64,000 nt of DNA from Tragulus kanchil (Eukaryota > Chordata > Mammalia > Artiodactyla > Tragulidae), in the NCBI GenBank assembly GCA_022376925.1, contig JAIOJX010000002.1, positions 130,582,831 through 130,646,830 of the forward strand, in the 5' to 3' direction. Under the pieces are notes generated by a model. It saw only the letters and a list, made by a program, of their open reading frames with translations. It was not told the DNA's origin and made no database searches. The translations under genes were made by a program, and so were the position numbers. Positions 35,793 through 47,597 of this stretch are shown in pieces (position 1 is the stretch's first letter; every line of letters begins with the position of its first letter).

Positions 35793-37089
35793 TCCAAAAT
35801 TTAAAAAATTACTGAAAGTCTGAGCTTGAAAGACTTCAAAGCCTATCTGGCTCATCTCATCATTCTCTAAGTATAAACATTTAGGCCTAGTCTTGCTGGA
35901 CTTTAAAGTTCATAGGGCATGCACTTACAGTTCACCACAGTCCCCTACGGATATTCACCTAAGGCTGACTTTCCATGATGATAGCTTTTGCAGTGTGGAA
36001 AGTGGAATATTTCTTGTACCCAGTCCTCTTCACTCATTTATGCTACATTCCTGGCTTGTGTAAGCACTTGAACTTGTGACTTTGGGGTTAAGACCATGTT
36101 ATAGAACATCTTAAATGTCAACATGAATAATTTTTCTTCATTAAGTATGTCACTGATGATAATGAATCAACTCAGCAACCCACACCAAATAGAATTCTTG
36201 AAATTAATGGATTCTCTCTTAAACTCCTACATGAATCTTATTTCTTTTTTTTTTTATTCTGGTTTTTTTTTTTTTTTGGCCACTTCTATTGATCTTTCAT
36301 TTATTTATCTTTGTTCTTTGGCCTGTGTGGGCCTCCCATCGCCGTGGCCTCTCTCATTGCAGAGCACCGGCTCTGGGCGCATGTGCTCTAGAGCTCCGGC
36401 TCGGTAGTTGGACACATAGGTCCAGCTGCTCCCCAGCACGTGGGATCTTCCCAGGCCAGGGATTGAACCTGTGCCCCTTGCACTGCAAGGCGGTGTCCCT
36501 ACCCACTGGACCACCAAGGAAGCCCCCTACATGAATCTTACATGAGCCTTACATGAATACAATTAACTATGGCCTAGTTTGGCTTTATAAATAAACACCA
36601 CTTTCCTATTTTCAGGCAGACGTAACTAAAATAAAAATAAATAGCAAACTTTGTTGCCTAGAGCAGGATTTGACAGACTTTTCCTGTGAAGGATCAAATA
36701 GTAAATGGTTTAGCCTTTGCAGGCCATATGGTCTCTGTCACAACTACCTGAAGCATAGAAGCAGTTGTAGACAATATTTGAGTGAACATGACTATATTTC
36801 AATAGAACTTTATAACTATTTATAGACACTAAAATTTGAATTTTATATACTTTTCATATGTCATGAAGTACTATTCTTCCACAAAAAAGTAAAGCTATTT
36901 TTAGATTACAAGATGTACAAACACAGGCAGCAGAATGGATTTGGCTATTGTTTGCTGACCCCTGGTCCAAAATTTAAAAAATTACTGAAAGTCTGAGCTT
37001 GAAAGACTTCAAAGCCTATCTGGCTCATCTCATCATTCTCTAAGTATAAACATTTAGGCCTAGTCTTGCTGGACTTTAAAGTTCATAGG

Positions 37090-37611
37090 AAACAAATTGC
37101 TGATTCCAATACTGATTAAAATTCCACGGATCTCTAGAAATACAATATAGAGCAAATGCCTAGATTACAGGTGGGATTTTTTTTTTTAGACCAATAAGTT
37201 TTAAAACTCCAATTGGCTGGTGTTTAATCTACCTTTTCAGACACATCTCATATTACTTCTCCACAAGAGGTTCTCACAGCATATACCCTAGAATCACAAG
37301 ATAACTTCTTGGTGTTTCCCTTGCTTTTACAAATGCTGTCCCTTTGGCCTGGAATGTCCTTCCTGGAAAACTCCTATTTATCTTTCTGTTCTCTAAGCCT
37401 TCCTCAACTTTTCCTTCCCTTTTCTATCCTTGTTCAAACAAGGTTAGCAGGTATGGCATGGCATCAACTTTATTCGTATATGGTCTGCCTTCTACTAGAC
37501 TGAGAGCTTCTCAAGGATTGAACTGTGTCTTGTTTGGATTCCCAGTCATCAGTATGACATCTGGAACTCACGAATGGGGCCCAGAGATTCAGTGGTGGGG
37601 CAGCATCTCAC
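37090..37611. other. Single-copy intron with L2-like fragment
   Basis: About 37295-37565 resembles an L2 3' region ('ctttggcctggaatgtcctt', 'aagccttcctcaac', 'ggattgaactgtgtcttg'). The rest is unrecognised. Confidence 0.5.
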
Positions 37612-37837
37612 CTGAATTCCACGTTGGTGCTCTCAGGAATAATCACCTCCTCACAGATCTTTTCCAGTGCAGGCATCCAGCTCGTGGCCAGATGACAGTT
37701 CTGTAAGACCACCCAGGTCCCATCTTTGATGGCATTGTTGATCATTTTGGCAGCAATGGGACCTTGGCCTTGGCCAAGGGAGATTGTCTGTGTTTTGGTA
37801 CCTCCCATGCCAAGATCTTCAGCAAATTTCAGCAGGC
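37612..37837 (-). CDS. DNAH3: DNAH3 exon n-8 (AAA6)
   Basis: The exon is 226 bp. Two bases complete the glycine after DPMA, then LLKFAEDLGM, ISLGQGQGPIAAKMI, GTWVVLQNCHLATSWMP and ICEEVIIPEST follow, ending in AG of a split arginine. The acceptor is GATCTCAG and the donor is TTCAG then GTGAGA. This is the core of AAA6; the GQGQGP loop and WVVLQNCHLA strand are diagnostic of dynein heavy chains. AAA6 does not hydrolyse ATP in the family. Present once. Confidence 0.96.
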
Positions 37838-37929
37838 CTGAGATCCGGAAGAAAAAGGGCTTTTGAAATAGAATAGGCTACTTAAGACCATATTAACAAT
37901 AACAACACAGAAAAAGGAGTTACATTTTG

Positions 37930-38230
37930 TTTTTATTGGAGCACAGTTGATTTACAATGTTGTTAGCTTAAAGTATACAGTAAAGTGAATTAGTTATACA
38001 TATACATATATCCACTCTTTCTTAGATTTTTTTCTCATATAAGTCATTACAGGGCGCTAAAAAGAGTTCCCCATGCTATACGGTAGGTCCTTATTAGTTA
38101 TATATTTTATATATAGTAATGTCTATGTGTCAGTCTCCCACTTTATTCCTAATCCACCTTATCCTAGTAATTATGTTTGTTTTCTACATCTGTGACTCTA
38201 TTTCTGCTTTGTAAGTAAGTTAACTTAGGA
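37930..38230 (-). mobile_element. LINE-1 3' UTR fragment, reverse
   Basis: The reverse L1 3' UTR is recognisable from 'ttgatttacaatgttgttag', 'gttccccatgctatacggta' and 'gactctatttctgctttgta'. Bases 38231-38640 that follow hold an old LINE-like stretch without clear family. Confidence 0.75.
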
Positions 38231-38641
38231 ACTGTGTTTTTACAAATTTATTTTACTAGGGAGACTGGTATTTGGACAGTGAAATTTCAAGTAGGTCTCT
38301 TTCACATTGCTCTTCCTCAGAGATAACCAGTGTTACATCTTTTTGTGAGTTCTTCCAGAGATATTTCCTGTATGTAAGTAAACGTGTATATACTATTATA
38401 CTTACATGAATTGTAGAACACATTTGCTTTTTCACTTAGATGTTTTCCACATCAGTACATTTACAGAGGACATGTTCATTTTCATGGCTACATAGTACGT
38501 AGCAACCCCAGTGGTGGGAGTTTGACTCTAGGGAACATAGCTCTGCACTTACAAGGAGTGGGATGCTAGAACTGAGACTTTTTAAATAAAGTCAGGATCC
38601 TCAAATGCCGACACTCTCAGGTAAAGAAGGTGAGAAAGTTG

Positions 38642-40992
38642 CTTTGTGTTCCATCTTTAATGATTTTTAGGTGTGTTTCTTTTATGGTCTTTCCCAAAGA
38701 CAATATTAATCTGCTTTTGTTGTTCAGTCACTCAGTCATGTCTGACTCTTTGCGATCTCATAGACTGCAGCATGCCAGGCTTCTCTGTCCTTCATTATTT
38801 CCCAGAGTTTGCTCAAACTCACGTCCATCGAGTCTGTGATGCTATCCAGTTATCTCATCCTCTATCACCCGCTTCTCCTCCTGCTTCCAGTCTTTTCCAT
38901 CATCAGAGTCTTTTCCAAGAAGTTCATGCTTCCCATCAGGTGGCCAAAGTATTGGAGCTTCAGTTTCAGCATTAGTCCTTTCAATGAATATTCAGGGTTG
39001 ATTTCCTTTAGGATCGACATGTTTGATCTCCTTGAAGTCCAAAGTACTCTCAAGAATCTTCTCCAAGGATGAGGTTTGTTTTTGAGTTACATTATTATGC
39101 GTGTTGGAATTCATTTCGGTTTAATGTAGGCCTAGTGCTCTTGAAATGGTGCCCCTTTCATTCTGTATATGATTTGTCCAAAGCCTATCTTCAAATACTA
39201 TGGAATATCCTCTTCCAGAAGAGGAATTTTAGCCTGATGGTGAATGTCCTCACTTTACCTTTTTAATTGAAATGTCAAGTTTCTTATTGTACTATGGGAA
39301 CCAAGAAATATCAGACATTATTGTGTGTATATAGATTTTTTTGCATGGATGAGTGAATGAAATGAGGAGTAGAGGAAGTGCTGTGAATGGTGTGAAAGAG
39401 AAGCGACCGATTTCTAGTGTGCTGTCTTGATCTTTGCAATAAACTAAATTTACATAATGTAATGTTGTATGATTTAACAGTATTGCCCTTGGGTTGTTGT
39501 TTTTTAAAGTGAGGACTTGTATTTTCTCACCTGCTCTTTTTAGTGGTAATTGTGTGTGTGTGTGTGTGTGCGTGTGTGTGTGGTAATTTTTAAATCAACA
39601 ATTGCTCTTGTATAGTTTGTCTAAAGGACACTTTTGAGTAAATGTCATCTTGGAAGGACACTCAGATTTACAAGGGAGAAGCAATTTCCCAGATATGGGC
39701 TAGACAGAGACATTCTCTTTGCCAGAAGGAGCTTTTGAGGGCACAACTGGAATAATAAGAAGTTAAGCTCCCTCTCTACCTTCCCATCTAAAGAATAAGC
39801 TTTATTACAGAGAATTCAAATAGGCAAAAACTTTGTGTTCCATCTTTAATGATTTTTAGGTGTGTTTTTTTTCCCAAAGACAATATTAATCTGCTTTTGT
39901 TGTTCAGTCACTCAGTCAGTCTGACTCCAAAGCATACCAGGCTTCCCTGTCCTTCATTATTTCCCAGAGTTTGCTCAAACTCACGTCCATCGAGTCTGTG
40001 ATGCTATCCAGTTATCTCATCCTCTATCACCCGCTTCTCCTCCTGCTTCCAGTCTTTTCCATCATCAGAGTCTTTTCCAAGAAGTTCATGCTTCCCATCA
40101 GGTGGCCAAAGTATTGGAGCTTCAGTTTCAGCATTAGTCCTTTCAATGAATATTCAGGGTTGATTTCCTTTAGGATCGACATGTTTGATCTCCTTGAAGT
40201 CCAAAGTACTCTCAAGAATCTTCTCCAAGGATGAGGTTTGTTTTTGAGTTACATTATTATGCGTGTTGGAATTCATTTCGGTTTAATGTAGGCCTAGTGC
40301 TCTTGAAATGGTGCCCCTTTCATTCTGTATATGATTTGTCCAAAGCCTATCTTCAAATACTATGGAATATCCTCTTCCAGAAGAGGAATTTTAGCCTGAT
40401 GGTGAATGTCCTCACTTTACCTTTTTAATTGAAATGTCAAGTTTCTTATTGTACTATGGGAACCAAGAAATATCAGACATTATTGTGTGTATATAGATTT
40501 TTTTGCATGGATGAGTGAATGAAATGAGGAGTAGAGGAAGTGCTGTGAATGGTGTGAAAGAGAAGCGACCGATTTCTAGTGTGCTGTCTTGATCTTTGCA
40601 ATAAACTAAATTTACATAATGTAATGTTGTATGATTTAACAGTATTGCCCTTGGGTTGTTGTTTTTTAAAGTGAGGACTTGTATTTTCTCACCTGCTCTT
40701 TTTAGTGGTAATTGTGTGTGTGTGTGTGTGTGCGTGTGTGTGTGGTAATTTTTAAATCAACAATTGCTCTTGTATAGTTTGTCTAAAGGACACTTTTGAG
40801 TAAATGTCATCTTGGAAGGACACTCAGATTTACAAGGGAGAAGCAATTTCCCAGATATGGGCTAGACAGAGACATTCTCTTTGCCAGAAGGAGCTTTTGA
40901 GGGCACAACTGGAATAATAAGAAGTTAAGCTCCCTCTCTACCTTCCCATCTAAAGAATAAGCTTTATTACAGAGAATTCAAATAGGCAAAAA
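38642..40992. repeat. Tandem duplication unit 14 (about 1.17 kb, intronic)
   Basis: Copy 1 is 38642-39830 and copy 2 is 39831-40992. The offset is 1189 at the left edge and 1162 from about 38800 on: copy 2 has lost about 27 bases in several small deletions within its first 130 bases, then matches closely. The unit carries a BovB 3' end and a (GT)n run (39549-39582, 40710-40743). Confidence 0.93.
38718..39067 (-). mobile_element. BovB (RTE) LINE 3' end, reverse
   Basis: Clear BovB signature in reverse: 'cagtcactcagtcatgtctg', 'cagagtttgctcaaactcac', 'tggccaaagtattggagctt' and 'aggatcgacatgtttgatct'. BovB is abundant in ruminants after horizontal transfer. Copy 2 (about 39902-40230) has deletions in the first part. 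Confidence 0.9.
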
Positions 40993-41406
40993 AGTGTAGT
41001 TAAGCAAATCAACCATCATCCTACAATGTTAAAAGTAACCAGTGTTACTATTTTGGTAAATTTTTGTCCTTTTAGTTTGCTAAATATGTGGATTTTTATA
41101 AAAATGGGCTCATACTTGCATACTGTTTTGTAACATGCGTCTTTCACAATATATGGTGAATGTCTTTCTTGGGGCATGACGTAAGTCTTCTATTTTATTT
41201 CTTTATTATTCTGTTGTATAGCTGAAACATAATTGATTTAATCCTCTATTGAACATTCTGACTATATACATCTTTTCAGTGATAAACAACACTTCACTGA
41301 AAAAAAAAAAAGTCTTCTCCAGGACCAGAGTTCCAAGGCATTAGCTCTTGAGCACTCAGCCTTCTTTACAGTTCAACACTCACATCCCTACAAGACTACA
41401 GGAAAA
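40993..41406. other. Single-copy intron, old LINE-like sequence
   Basis: The stretch 41020-41280 resembles a diverged LINE 3' part ('ggctcatacttgcatactg', 'gaatgtctttcttggggcat'). No gene seen. Confidence 0.4.
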
Positions 41407-41745
41407 AACCATAGTTTTGACTATATGATCTTTGTTGGTAAAGTAATGTCCTTGTTTTTTAATATGCTATCTAGGTTTGTCATAGCTTTCTTCCAAGGAG
41501 CAAGTATCTTTTAATTTCATGGCTGCAGTCACCATCAGAGTGATTTTGGAATCCAAGAAAACAAAGTCTGTCACTGTTTTCATTTTATCCCCTTCTATTT
41601 GCCATGAACTAATGAGACAGGAGCTGTGATCTTAGTTTTTTGAATGTTGAGTTTTAGGCCACTTTTTCACTCTCCTCTTTCACCTTCATCAAGAAGCTCT
41701 TTAGTTTCTCTTTTTTTTTCTGCCATTAGAATGGTGTCATTTATC
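41407..41745 (-). mobile_element. BovB LINE, reverse-transcriptase-region fragment
   Basis: Reverse BovB internal sequence: 'cttccaaggagcaagtatct', 'ttaatttcatggctgcagtc', 'ttctatttgccatgaactaa', 'gaatgttgagttttaggcca' and 'ctgccattagaatggtgtca'. It is a decayed fragment with no intact frame. Confidence 0.9.
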
Positions 41746-42020
41746 TGCTAAGGCTGCCATAACAAATAGTCAAAGATTGGATGACTTAACAGAAATTTAT
41801 TTTCTCTGTTCTGGATGCTAGAAATCCAAAATCAAGGTGCTGACAGGCCTGGTTTCTCTGAGGCTTCTCTTCCTGGCCTGTTTGTGGCCATCTTCTCCTC
41901 ACATCATCTTCTTGTGTTCTTCCTGTCGGTGTATCTGTGTTCTAATCTTCCAAGGACACCACTCATACTGGAGTAGGACCTACCCTAATGACCTCACAAT
42001 TAAGTCTTTTTAAAATTGTA

Positions 42021-42280
42021 TTTATTTATTTTGGTCACTTCTATTGATCTTTCATTTATTTATCTTTATTCTTTGGCCTGTGTGGGCCTCCCATCGCTGT
42101 GGCCTCTCTCATTGCAGAGCACTGGCTCTGGGCGCATGCGCTCCAGAGCTCTGGCTCGGTGATTGGACACATCGGTCCAGCTGCTCCGCGGCACGTGGGA
42201 TCTTCCCAGGCCAGGGATCGAACCGGCGCCCCTTGCACTGCAAAGCGGTGTCCTTACCCACTGGACCACCAGGTAAGCCC
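42021..42280 (-). mobile_element. tRNA-derived SINE, subfamily with distinct 3' body
   Basis: Reverse copy beginning 'ttggtcacttctattgatct' and ending 'ccactggaccaccaggtaag'. The B-box complement 'gggatcgaaccggcgcc' is intact. No duplication unit covers it. Confidence 0.85.
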
Positions 42281-42284
42281 ATAT

Positions 42285-42440
42285 TTCTTTATTTTAATTG
42301 AAGGATAATTACTTTACAATATTGTGATGCTTTTTGCCATACATCAACATGAATTGGCCACAGGTTATACATGTGTCCCCCTCATCGTGAACCCCATTCT
42401 GAACATGCTCCCTACCCTATCCCTCTGGATTGTCTTAGAG
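42285..42440 (-). mobile_element. LINE-1 3' end, reverse, short
   Basis: The reverse of the ruminant L1 3' terminus: 'ttaattgaaggataattac', 'tttgccatacatcaacatga' and 'ccctctggattgtc'. Truncated. Confidence 0.75.
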
Positions 42441-42545
42441 CCCACAGTTGAGTTTCTAAAGATCTTATCTCCAAATACAGTCACATTCTGTGGTATTGGA
42501 AATTATGTTTTTAACATACTGATTTGAGAGGGACAAATTTTGCCC

Positions 42546-43044
42546 ATAATATCTCTACAATCCTGGAGATATTAATTCTCTTAATTGTTTGACAGGCTGA
42601 GAATCCTTTATAGTTATGTATTTCCTCATGAAGTTTATAGTTTTTTATTGCGAGTTCACAATTGGCAAGTTTGTGTTATTCTGTAGGAGTTTGATATACT
42701 GTGGGTTTTAGGAGTGCCATAAGAGAAAGATTTTGTATAAACAAACACTAGTTTTGCCATTCTGGATCAATTTTATGGGAAATTTCTCAGCTTGAGAGTC
42801 CTGTATCACAGGGTAGTATAAATTGACAATCCTCATCTGCATGTAGCTTAGGCTTGGTATTTAATTTTTCACTGAAGAATTAGTTTATTTATTTTTAACA
42901 CAGGCTCTAGCAAGTGATAAGCTTCTACATTGCTTCTTGAGTCAGTAGCTTAAAATTCAGACTTCTATGGGAAAAAAGTTCATGGATTTGGAACAAAACA
43001 GATAAACCTTCTAGAAATGGAAAGCACTGTCATTGAAGATAAAA
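42546..43044. other. Intron stretch without recognised features
   Basis: AT-rich intron; no exon or transposon boundary recognised. Confidence 0.5.
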
Positions 43045-43262
43045 ACACAAAGTCGAAGTGTTAGTCACTCTTTTTGTGTCTGACTCTTGATACCCCACAG
43101 ATTGTAGCCCATCAGGCTCCTCTGTCCATGGAATTTTCCAGGCAAGAATACTGGAGTGGGTAGCCATTCCCTTCTCTAGGGTATCTTCCCAACACAGGGA
43201 TTCAACTTGGGTCTCCCACATTGCAGGGGGATTCTTTACCATCTGAACCACCAGGGAAGCCC
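43045..43262 (-). mobile_element. Bov-tA SINE
   Basis: Reverse Bov-tA: 'cgaagtgttagtcactcttt', 'caggcaagaatactggagtg', 'ttgcagggggattctttac' and the terminal 'ccaccagggaagccc'. Single copy in the window. A partial CHR-type body (about 43285-43552, 'accacaactactgagcccc', 'gaagagtagcccctgcttgc') follows. Confidence 0.9.
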
Positions 43263-43552
43263 AAAGATCACATGAAGTCCTTCGAGTCATGGGTTCTTTC
43301 CCTGGTCTGGGACAATTTCACACGCCACAGCTTTCACATGTAACTAAGCCCATGTACCACAACTACTGAGCCCCATGTGTGGCAACTACTGAAGCCCATG
43401 TGCAAGACCCTATGCTCCACAAGAGAAGCCTCTATAACGCACTACAATGAAGAGTAGCCCCTGCTTGCTACAACTAGAGAGAGCCCACAGGCAGCAATGA
43501 AGACCTAGTGCAACCAAAAGTAAAAAAGTAAATATTTTTTTTTTTTTTAAAT

Positions 43553-44366
43553 TTACAAGTGAAAAGAATGAGTGGAAAGTAAGGTTGGCAATCAATGATG
43601 TACTCAGTAATGACAGGAACCCTAGGTTTCCAAATACCATGACTGGATAAAGGAATTGGAATTCCTTAGAGAAACATTTTTTCAAGATAAGTCTGAAATA
43701 TATATGGTAGTTCTACACAGTAAGGAAGTTATCAGAAACCAGTGGGGCTATGTGAAAAGGACATAGCCATGGGGGTGCTCCTAATAGGCTGAAGGATGAA
43801 TAATCTGAGCATCAAAAAGAATGATGACAGGAGGGAGTAACACACTAGTGTATGTGAAACACCCACTATGTTGAAATTCATGTACTAATATCTGTACCAG
43901 AAAACCTCATCTTACTGCTTTCATTATATTCTAAAAGCTGGTAAATATGAGCATGAGCCAAGTACCTTTTCTGCCTGTTCTTTGTGAACTCTATTTAGAG
44001 TAAATCAAGGCTATTTTCTTTAGTAAACCAAAGAAATGATAAAGAAAAATTGTTCTTTATGGAAGAGTTCCAGCTAATATAATGAGGGAGGAATGATAGA
44101 ATTAAATTCTTATCATTTTGCAACCCCTAATGAAATAATAGATCTGGGTAATGATTTTCTAAGGCCAATAAAACCATTAGCTTAGTGGTTCCCAACATTG
44201 GCTGCACATTGAAATTACCTGAAAAGTTTTATAAAACACAATGCCTGGGTGTAACCTAAAAAGATTTTAATGTAATTGGTAGAAGGCAAAGCCTGCACAT
44301 GAAGATTTTCTCTTTCTTTTTTTTTTTTCAGTTTTTAATTGAGATGTTGTCTATTTCATTCTCATT
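43553..44366. other. Intron stretch with a MER5A-like fragment
   Basis: About 44190-44310 resembles MER5A ('ggctgcacattgaaattacc', 'aacacaatgcctgggtg'). Nothing else recognised in 43553-44189. Confidence 0.5.
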
Positions 44367-44713
44367 TTTTAAAATGCACTTTATTTATTTGTTTATTTTT
44401 GGCTATTCTGGGTTTTCACTGCTGCTGTAGGCTCTTCTCTAGTTGCACGGAGTGGGGACTACTCTCTAGTTGAGGTGAGCAGGCTTCTTGTTACGATGAC
44501 TTCTCTTGTTGTAGAACTCAGGCTCTAGGGCACACGGGCTTCAGCAGTTGGGGCACATGGGCTCAATAGTTGGGGTTCCGAGGCTCTGGAGCACAGGCTT
44601 AATAGTTGGGCTACTTGCTCTGCAGCATGTGCGGTCTTCCTGGATCAAGGATTGAACCCGTGTCTCCTGCATTGGCAGGCAAACTCTTTACCACTGAGCT
44701 ATCAGGGAAGCCC
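44367..44713 (-). mobile_element. CHR-type tRNA-derived SINE (classical form)
   Basis: Reverse copy with 'ctctagttgcacggagtggg', 'ggctcaatagttggggttcc', 'gattgaacccgtgtctcctg' and 'gctatcagggaagccc'. Perfect 11-base flanks 'tcattctcatt' (44356-44366 and 44714-44724). Most of it is repeated at 45521-45810. Confidence 0.88.
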
Positions 44714-46617
44714 TCATTCTCATTCCAGAAAGATTTTTATGTCTGTGTATTTTCTTTTAGCACAATGATGGCATTATTCCACAGACTGCATTGTTGCTAT
44801 TGAGACATTGGTTGTTAGTCTAACTGCTGTTCTTTATAGATAATCTTGTCTTTCTCACTGACTGATTTTATTTTTATCACAGTATATAGTTGATTTACAA
44901 GGTAGTCAGTTTCTTCTATACACAAAGTGACTGTGAGTATATACACATCCTTTTTTATATTCTTTTCCATTATGGTTTATCCTAGGATACTGAATATATT
45001 TCTCTGTGCTAGCCAGTAGGACTTTATTGTTTATACATTCTACGTATAATAGGAAACACAAGAGATGTAGGTTTGATCCCAGGGTCAGGAAGATCCTCTG
45101 GAGGAGAAAGTAGCAACACACTCCAGTATTCTTGCCTGGAAAATTCCATGGACAGAGGAGACTGATGGGCTATAGTCTGTGGGGTCACAAAGAGTAGGAC
45201 ACGACTGAGCAACTGAGCACTCATATAACAATCTGCATCTACTAACCCCAAACTTCCAAGCCTTCCCTTTCCAAGCACCCCCTGGAAATCACAAGTCTCT
45301 TCTCTATGTCTGTGAGTCTATTTTTGTTTAATAGATAGGTTCACTTGTGCCATATTTTAGATTCCACGTATCAGTGATAGCATACAGTATTTGTCTTTCC
45401 ATGGAGATATTTTTTAAATTCCTTAGGTGATTGCAATGTGCAACTAAGAGTAAAAGCCACCACATTAGGTGAAAGGCTGATGGAAACTTCATAAAGGAGG
45501 CAGTAGAGGAATATCGAGGTGCTGTAGGCTCTTCTCTAGTTGCACGGAGTGGGGACTACTCTCTAGTTGAGGTGAGCAGGCTTCTTGTTACGATGACTTC
45601 TCTTGTTGTAGAACTCAGGCTCTAGGGCACACGGGCTTCAGCAGTTGGGGCACATGGGCTCAATAGTTGGGGTTCCGAGGCTCTGGAGCACAGGCTTAAT
45701 AGTTGGGCTACTTGCTCTGCAGCATGTGCGGTCTTCCTGGATCAAGGATTGAACCCGTGTCTCCTGCATTGGCAGGCAAACTCTTTACCACTGAGCTATC
45801 AGGGAAGCCCTCATTCTCATTCCAGAAAGATTTTTATGTCTGTGTATTTTCTTTTAGCACAATGATGGCATTATTCCACAGACTGCATTGTTGCTATTGA
45901 GACATTGGTTGTTAGTCTAACTGCTGTTCTTTATAGATAATCTTGTCTTTCTCACTGACTGATTTTATTTTTATCACAGTATATAGTTGATTTACAAGGT
46001 AGTCAGTTTCTTCTATACACAAAGTGACTGTGAGTATATACACATCCTTTTTTATATTCTTTTCCATTATGGTTTATCCTAGGATACTGAATATATTTCT
46101 CTGTGCTAGCCAGTAGGACTTTATTGTTTATACATTCTACGTATAATAGGAAACACAAGAGATGTAGGTTTGATCCCAGGGTCAGGAAGATCCTCTGGAG
46201 GAGAAAGTAGCAACACACTCCAGTATTCTTGCCTGGAAAATTCCATGGACAGAGGAGACTGATGGGCTATAGTCTGTGGGGTCACAAAGAGTAGGACACG
46301 ACTGAGCAACTGAGCACTCATATAACAATCTGCATCTACTAACCCCAAACTTCCAAGCCTTCCCTTTCCAAGCACCCCCTGGAAATCACAAGTCTCTTCT
46401 CTATGTCTGTGAGTCTATTTTTGTTTAATAGATAGGTTCACTTGTGCCATATTTTAGATTCCACGTATCAGTGATAGCATACAGTATTTGTCTTTCCATG
46501 GAGATATTTTTTAAATTCCTTAGGTGATTGCAATGTGCAACTAAGAGTAAAAGCCACCACATTAGGTGAAAGGCTGATGGAAACTTCATAAAGGAGGCAG
46601 TAGAGGAATATCGAGGT
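44423..46617. repeat. Tandem duplication unit 15 (about 1.1 kb, intronic)
   Basis: Copy 1 is 44423-45520 and copy 2 is 45521-46617, offset exactly 1097 with no difference noted. The junction 'aatatcgaggtgctgtaggc' joins the unit end directly to the middle of the SINE. Confidence 0.96.
44868..45420 (-). mobile_element. LINE-1 3' UTR, reverse, interrupted by a Bov-tA SINE
   Basis: The L1 parts are 44868-45055 ('gttgatttacaaggtagtca', 'ggtttatcctaggatactga') and 45240-45420 ('ctgtgagtctatttttgttt'). Between them 45069-45230 is a forward Bov-tA piece ('tttgatcccagggtcaggaa', 'cactccagtattcttgcctg', 'gtaggacacgactgagcaac'). Duplicate at 45965-46517. Confidence 0.82.
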
Positions 46618-47597
46618 GAACCACACTGACAGCTCCTGAACTCACTGACCAATCTTAATGAGAAAAGACAACCAGACAGTATGTGCCTCCTAATACAACA
46701 GTGTCTGCAGTTTCCTTGGAAGTTACCCAAGATGAATCTAATGAAGTCTCTAGCATAGAGAACAGGAATAAGCTACATACACCATTAGATTTTACAGGTC
46801 TGTCCTCTCCCAATATAACATCATTTTACAGACCATATGCTACCCTTTCCCTCATTTCTTTTCTCTACCTTTTCTAGTTTTCCCTCATTTCTCTTAGATA
46901 AGCCTACCACAGAAACAACATGGGAGAAGAAGTAAAGATGCTAGTAAGGGACTGAGCTTGGACTATAACAATAATTTGAGTGTAGGAACCTGTAAAAATA
47001 CTAGTTCATTTCAGCTCCTTCCTCTGACTTCCTCTGAGGAGCAGGGATGCTGGCTTTCTTATGAGGTCAGAATACATGTCAAATTTCTCAGGTTTCATAG
47101 AAGAACTGCCAACCTTGTTATTTACATTGCTGGTATTCTTTCTTCATTCAGCAACAGAGAAAACTATAGCTTTAAGATCCCCTAACAGAATAGAAAACAT
47201 CTATTCCTGTCAACAACTCACATCCTTTTATATGCACAAACACCTTCTGGAAAGATACACAGACTGCTAGTAATAGTTATCTCTGAGAGAGTTAGGAAGA
47301 AGACGTACCTTTTATTCTATACCAGGGCTTCTCAATCCCAGTACTATGTATATTCTGGGCTAGATAATCCTTTGCTGTGGGTGGCTGTCCTGGTCACTGT
47401 AGGATGTCTAGCAGCATCCTTTACTTCTACCTACTAGATGGTAGTAGTATCCCATTTGTGACAACAAAAATTGTTCCCCACTTTGCCAAATGTCCCTTAA
47501 GGTGACAGAATGGTCCTGATGGAGCCATAATTCTATGCCTTTTTCATTTTTTCTTACTATATGCAGCATTAGTTACTCACATAATTTAAAAATTTAA
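46618..47597. other. Single-copy intron with a MER20 element
   Basis: About 47324-47521 matches MER20 ('ccagggcttctcaatccca', 'gtaggatgtctagcagcatc', 'gccaaatgtcccttaaggt'). Bases 46618-47323 show nothing recognised. Confidence 0.6.

Larger units (their letters stand above)
34741..37089. repeat. Tandem duplication unit 13 (about 1.17 kb, intronic)
   Basis: Copy 1 is 34741-35913 and copy 2 is 35914-37089, offset exactly 1173. The left part also closes unit 12, so 'agggcatgcacttacagttc' occurs at 33601, 34741 and 35914. No difference between copies was noted. Confidence 0.95.
41746..42545. repeat. Ancient interspersed repeat split by a SINE and an L1 3' fragment
   Basis: The two halves of one old repeat are 41745-42016 ('gctaaggctgccataacaaa' onward) and 42441-42545 ('cttatctccaaatacagtca' onward). 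Between them sit the SINE 42021-42280 and a reverse L1 3' end 42285-42440. Family of the old element not assigned. Confidence 0.6.
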
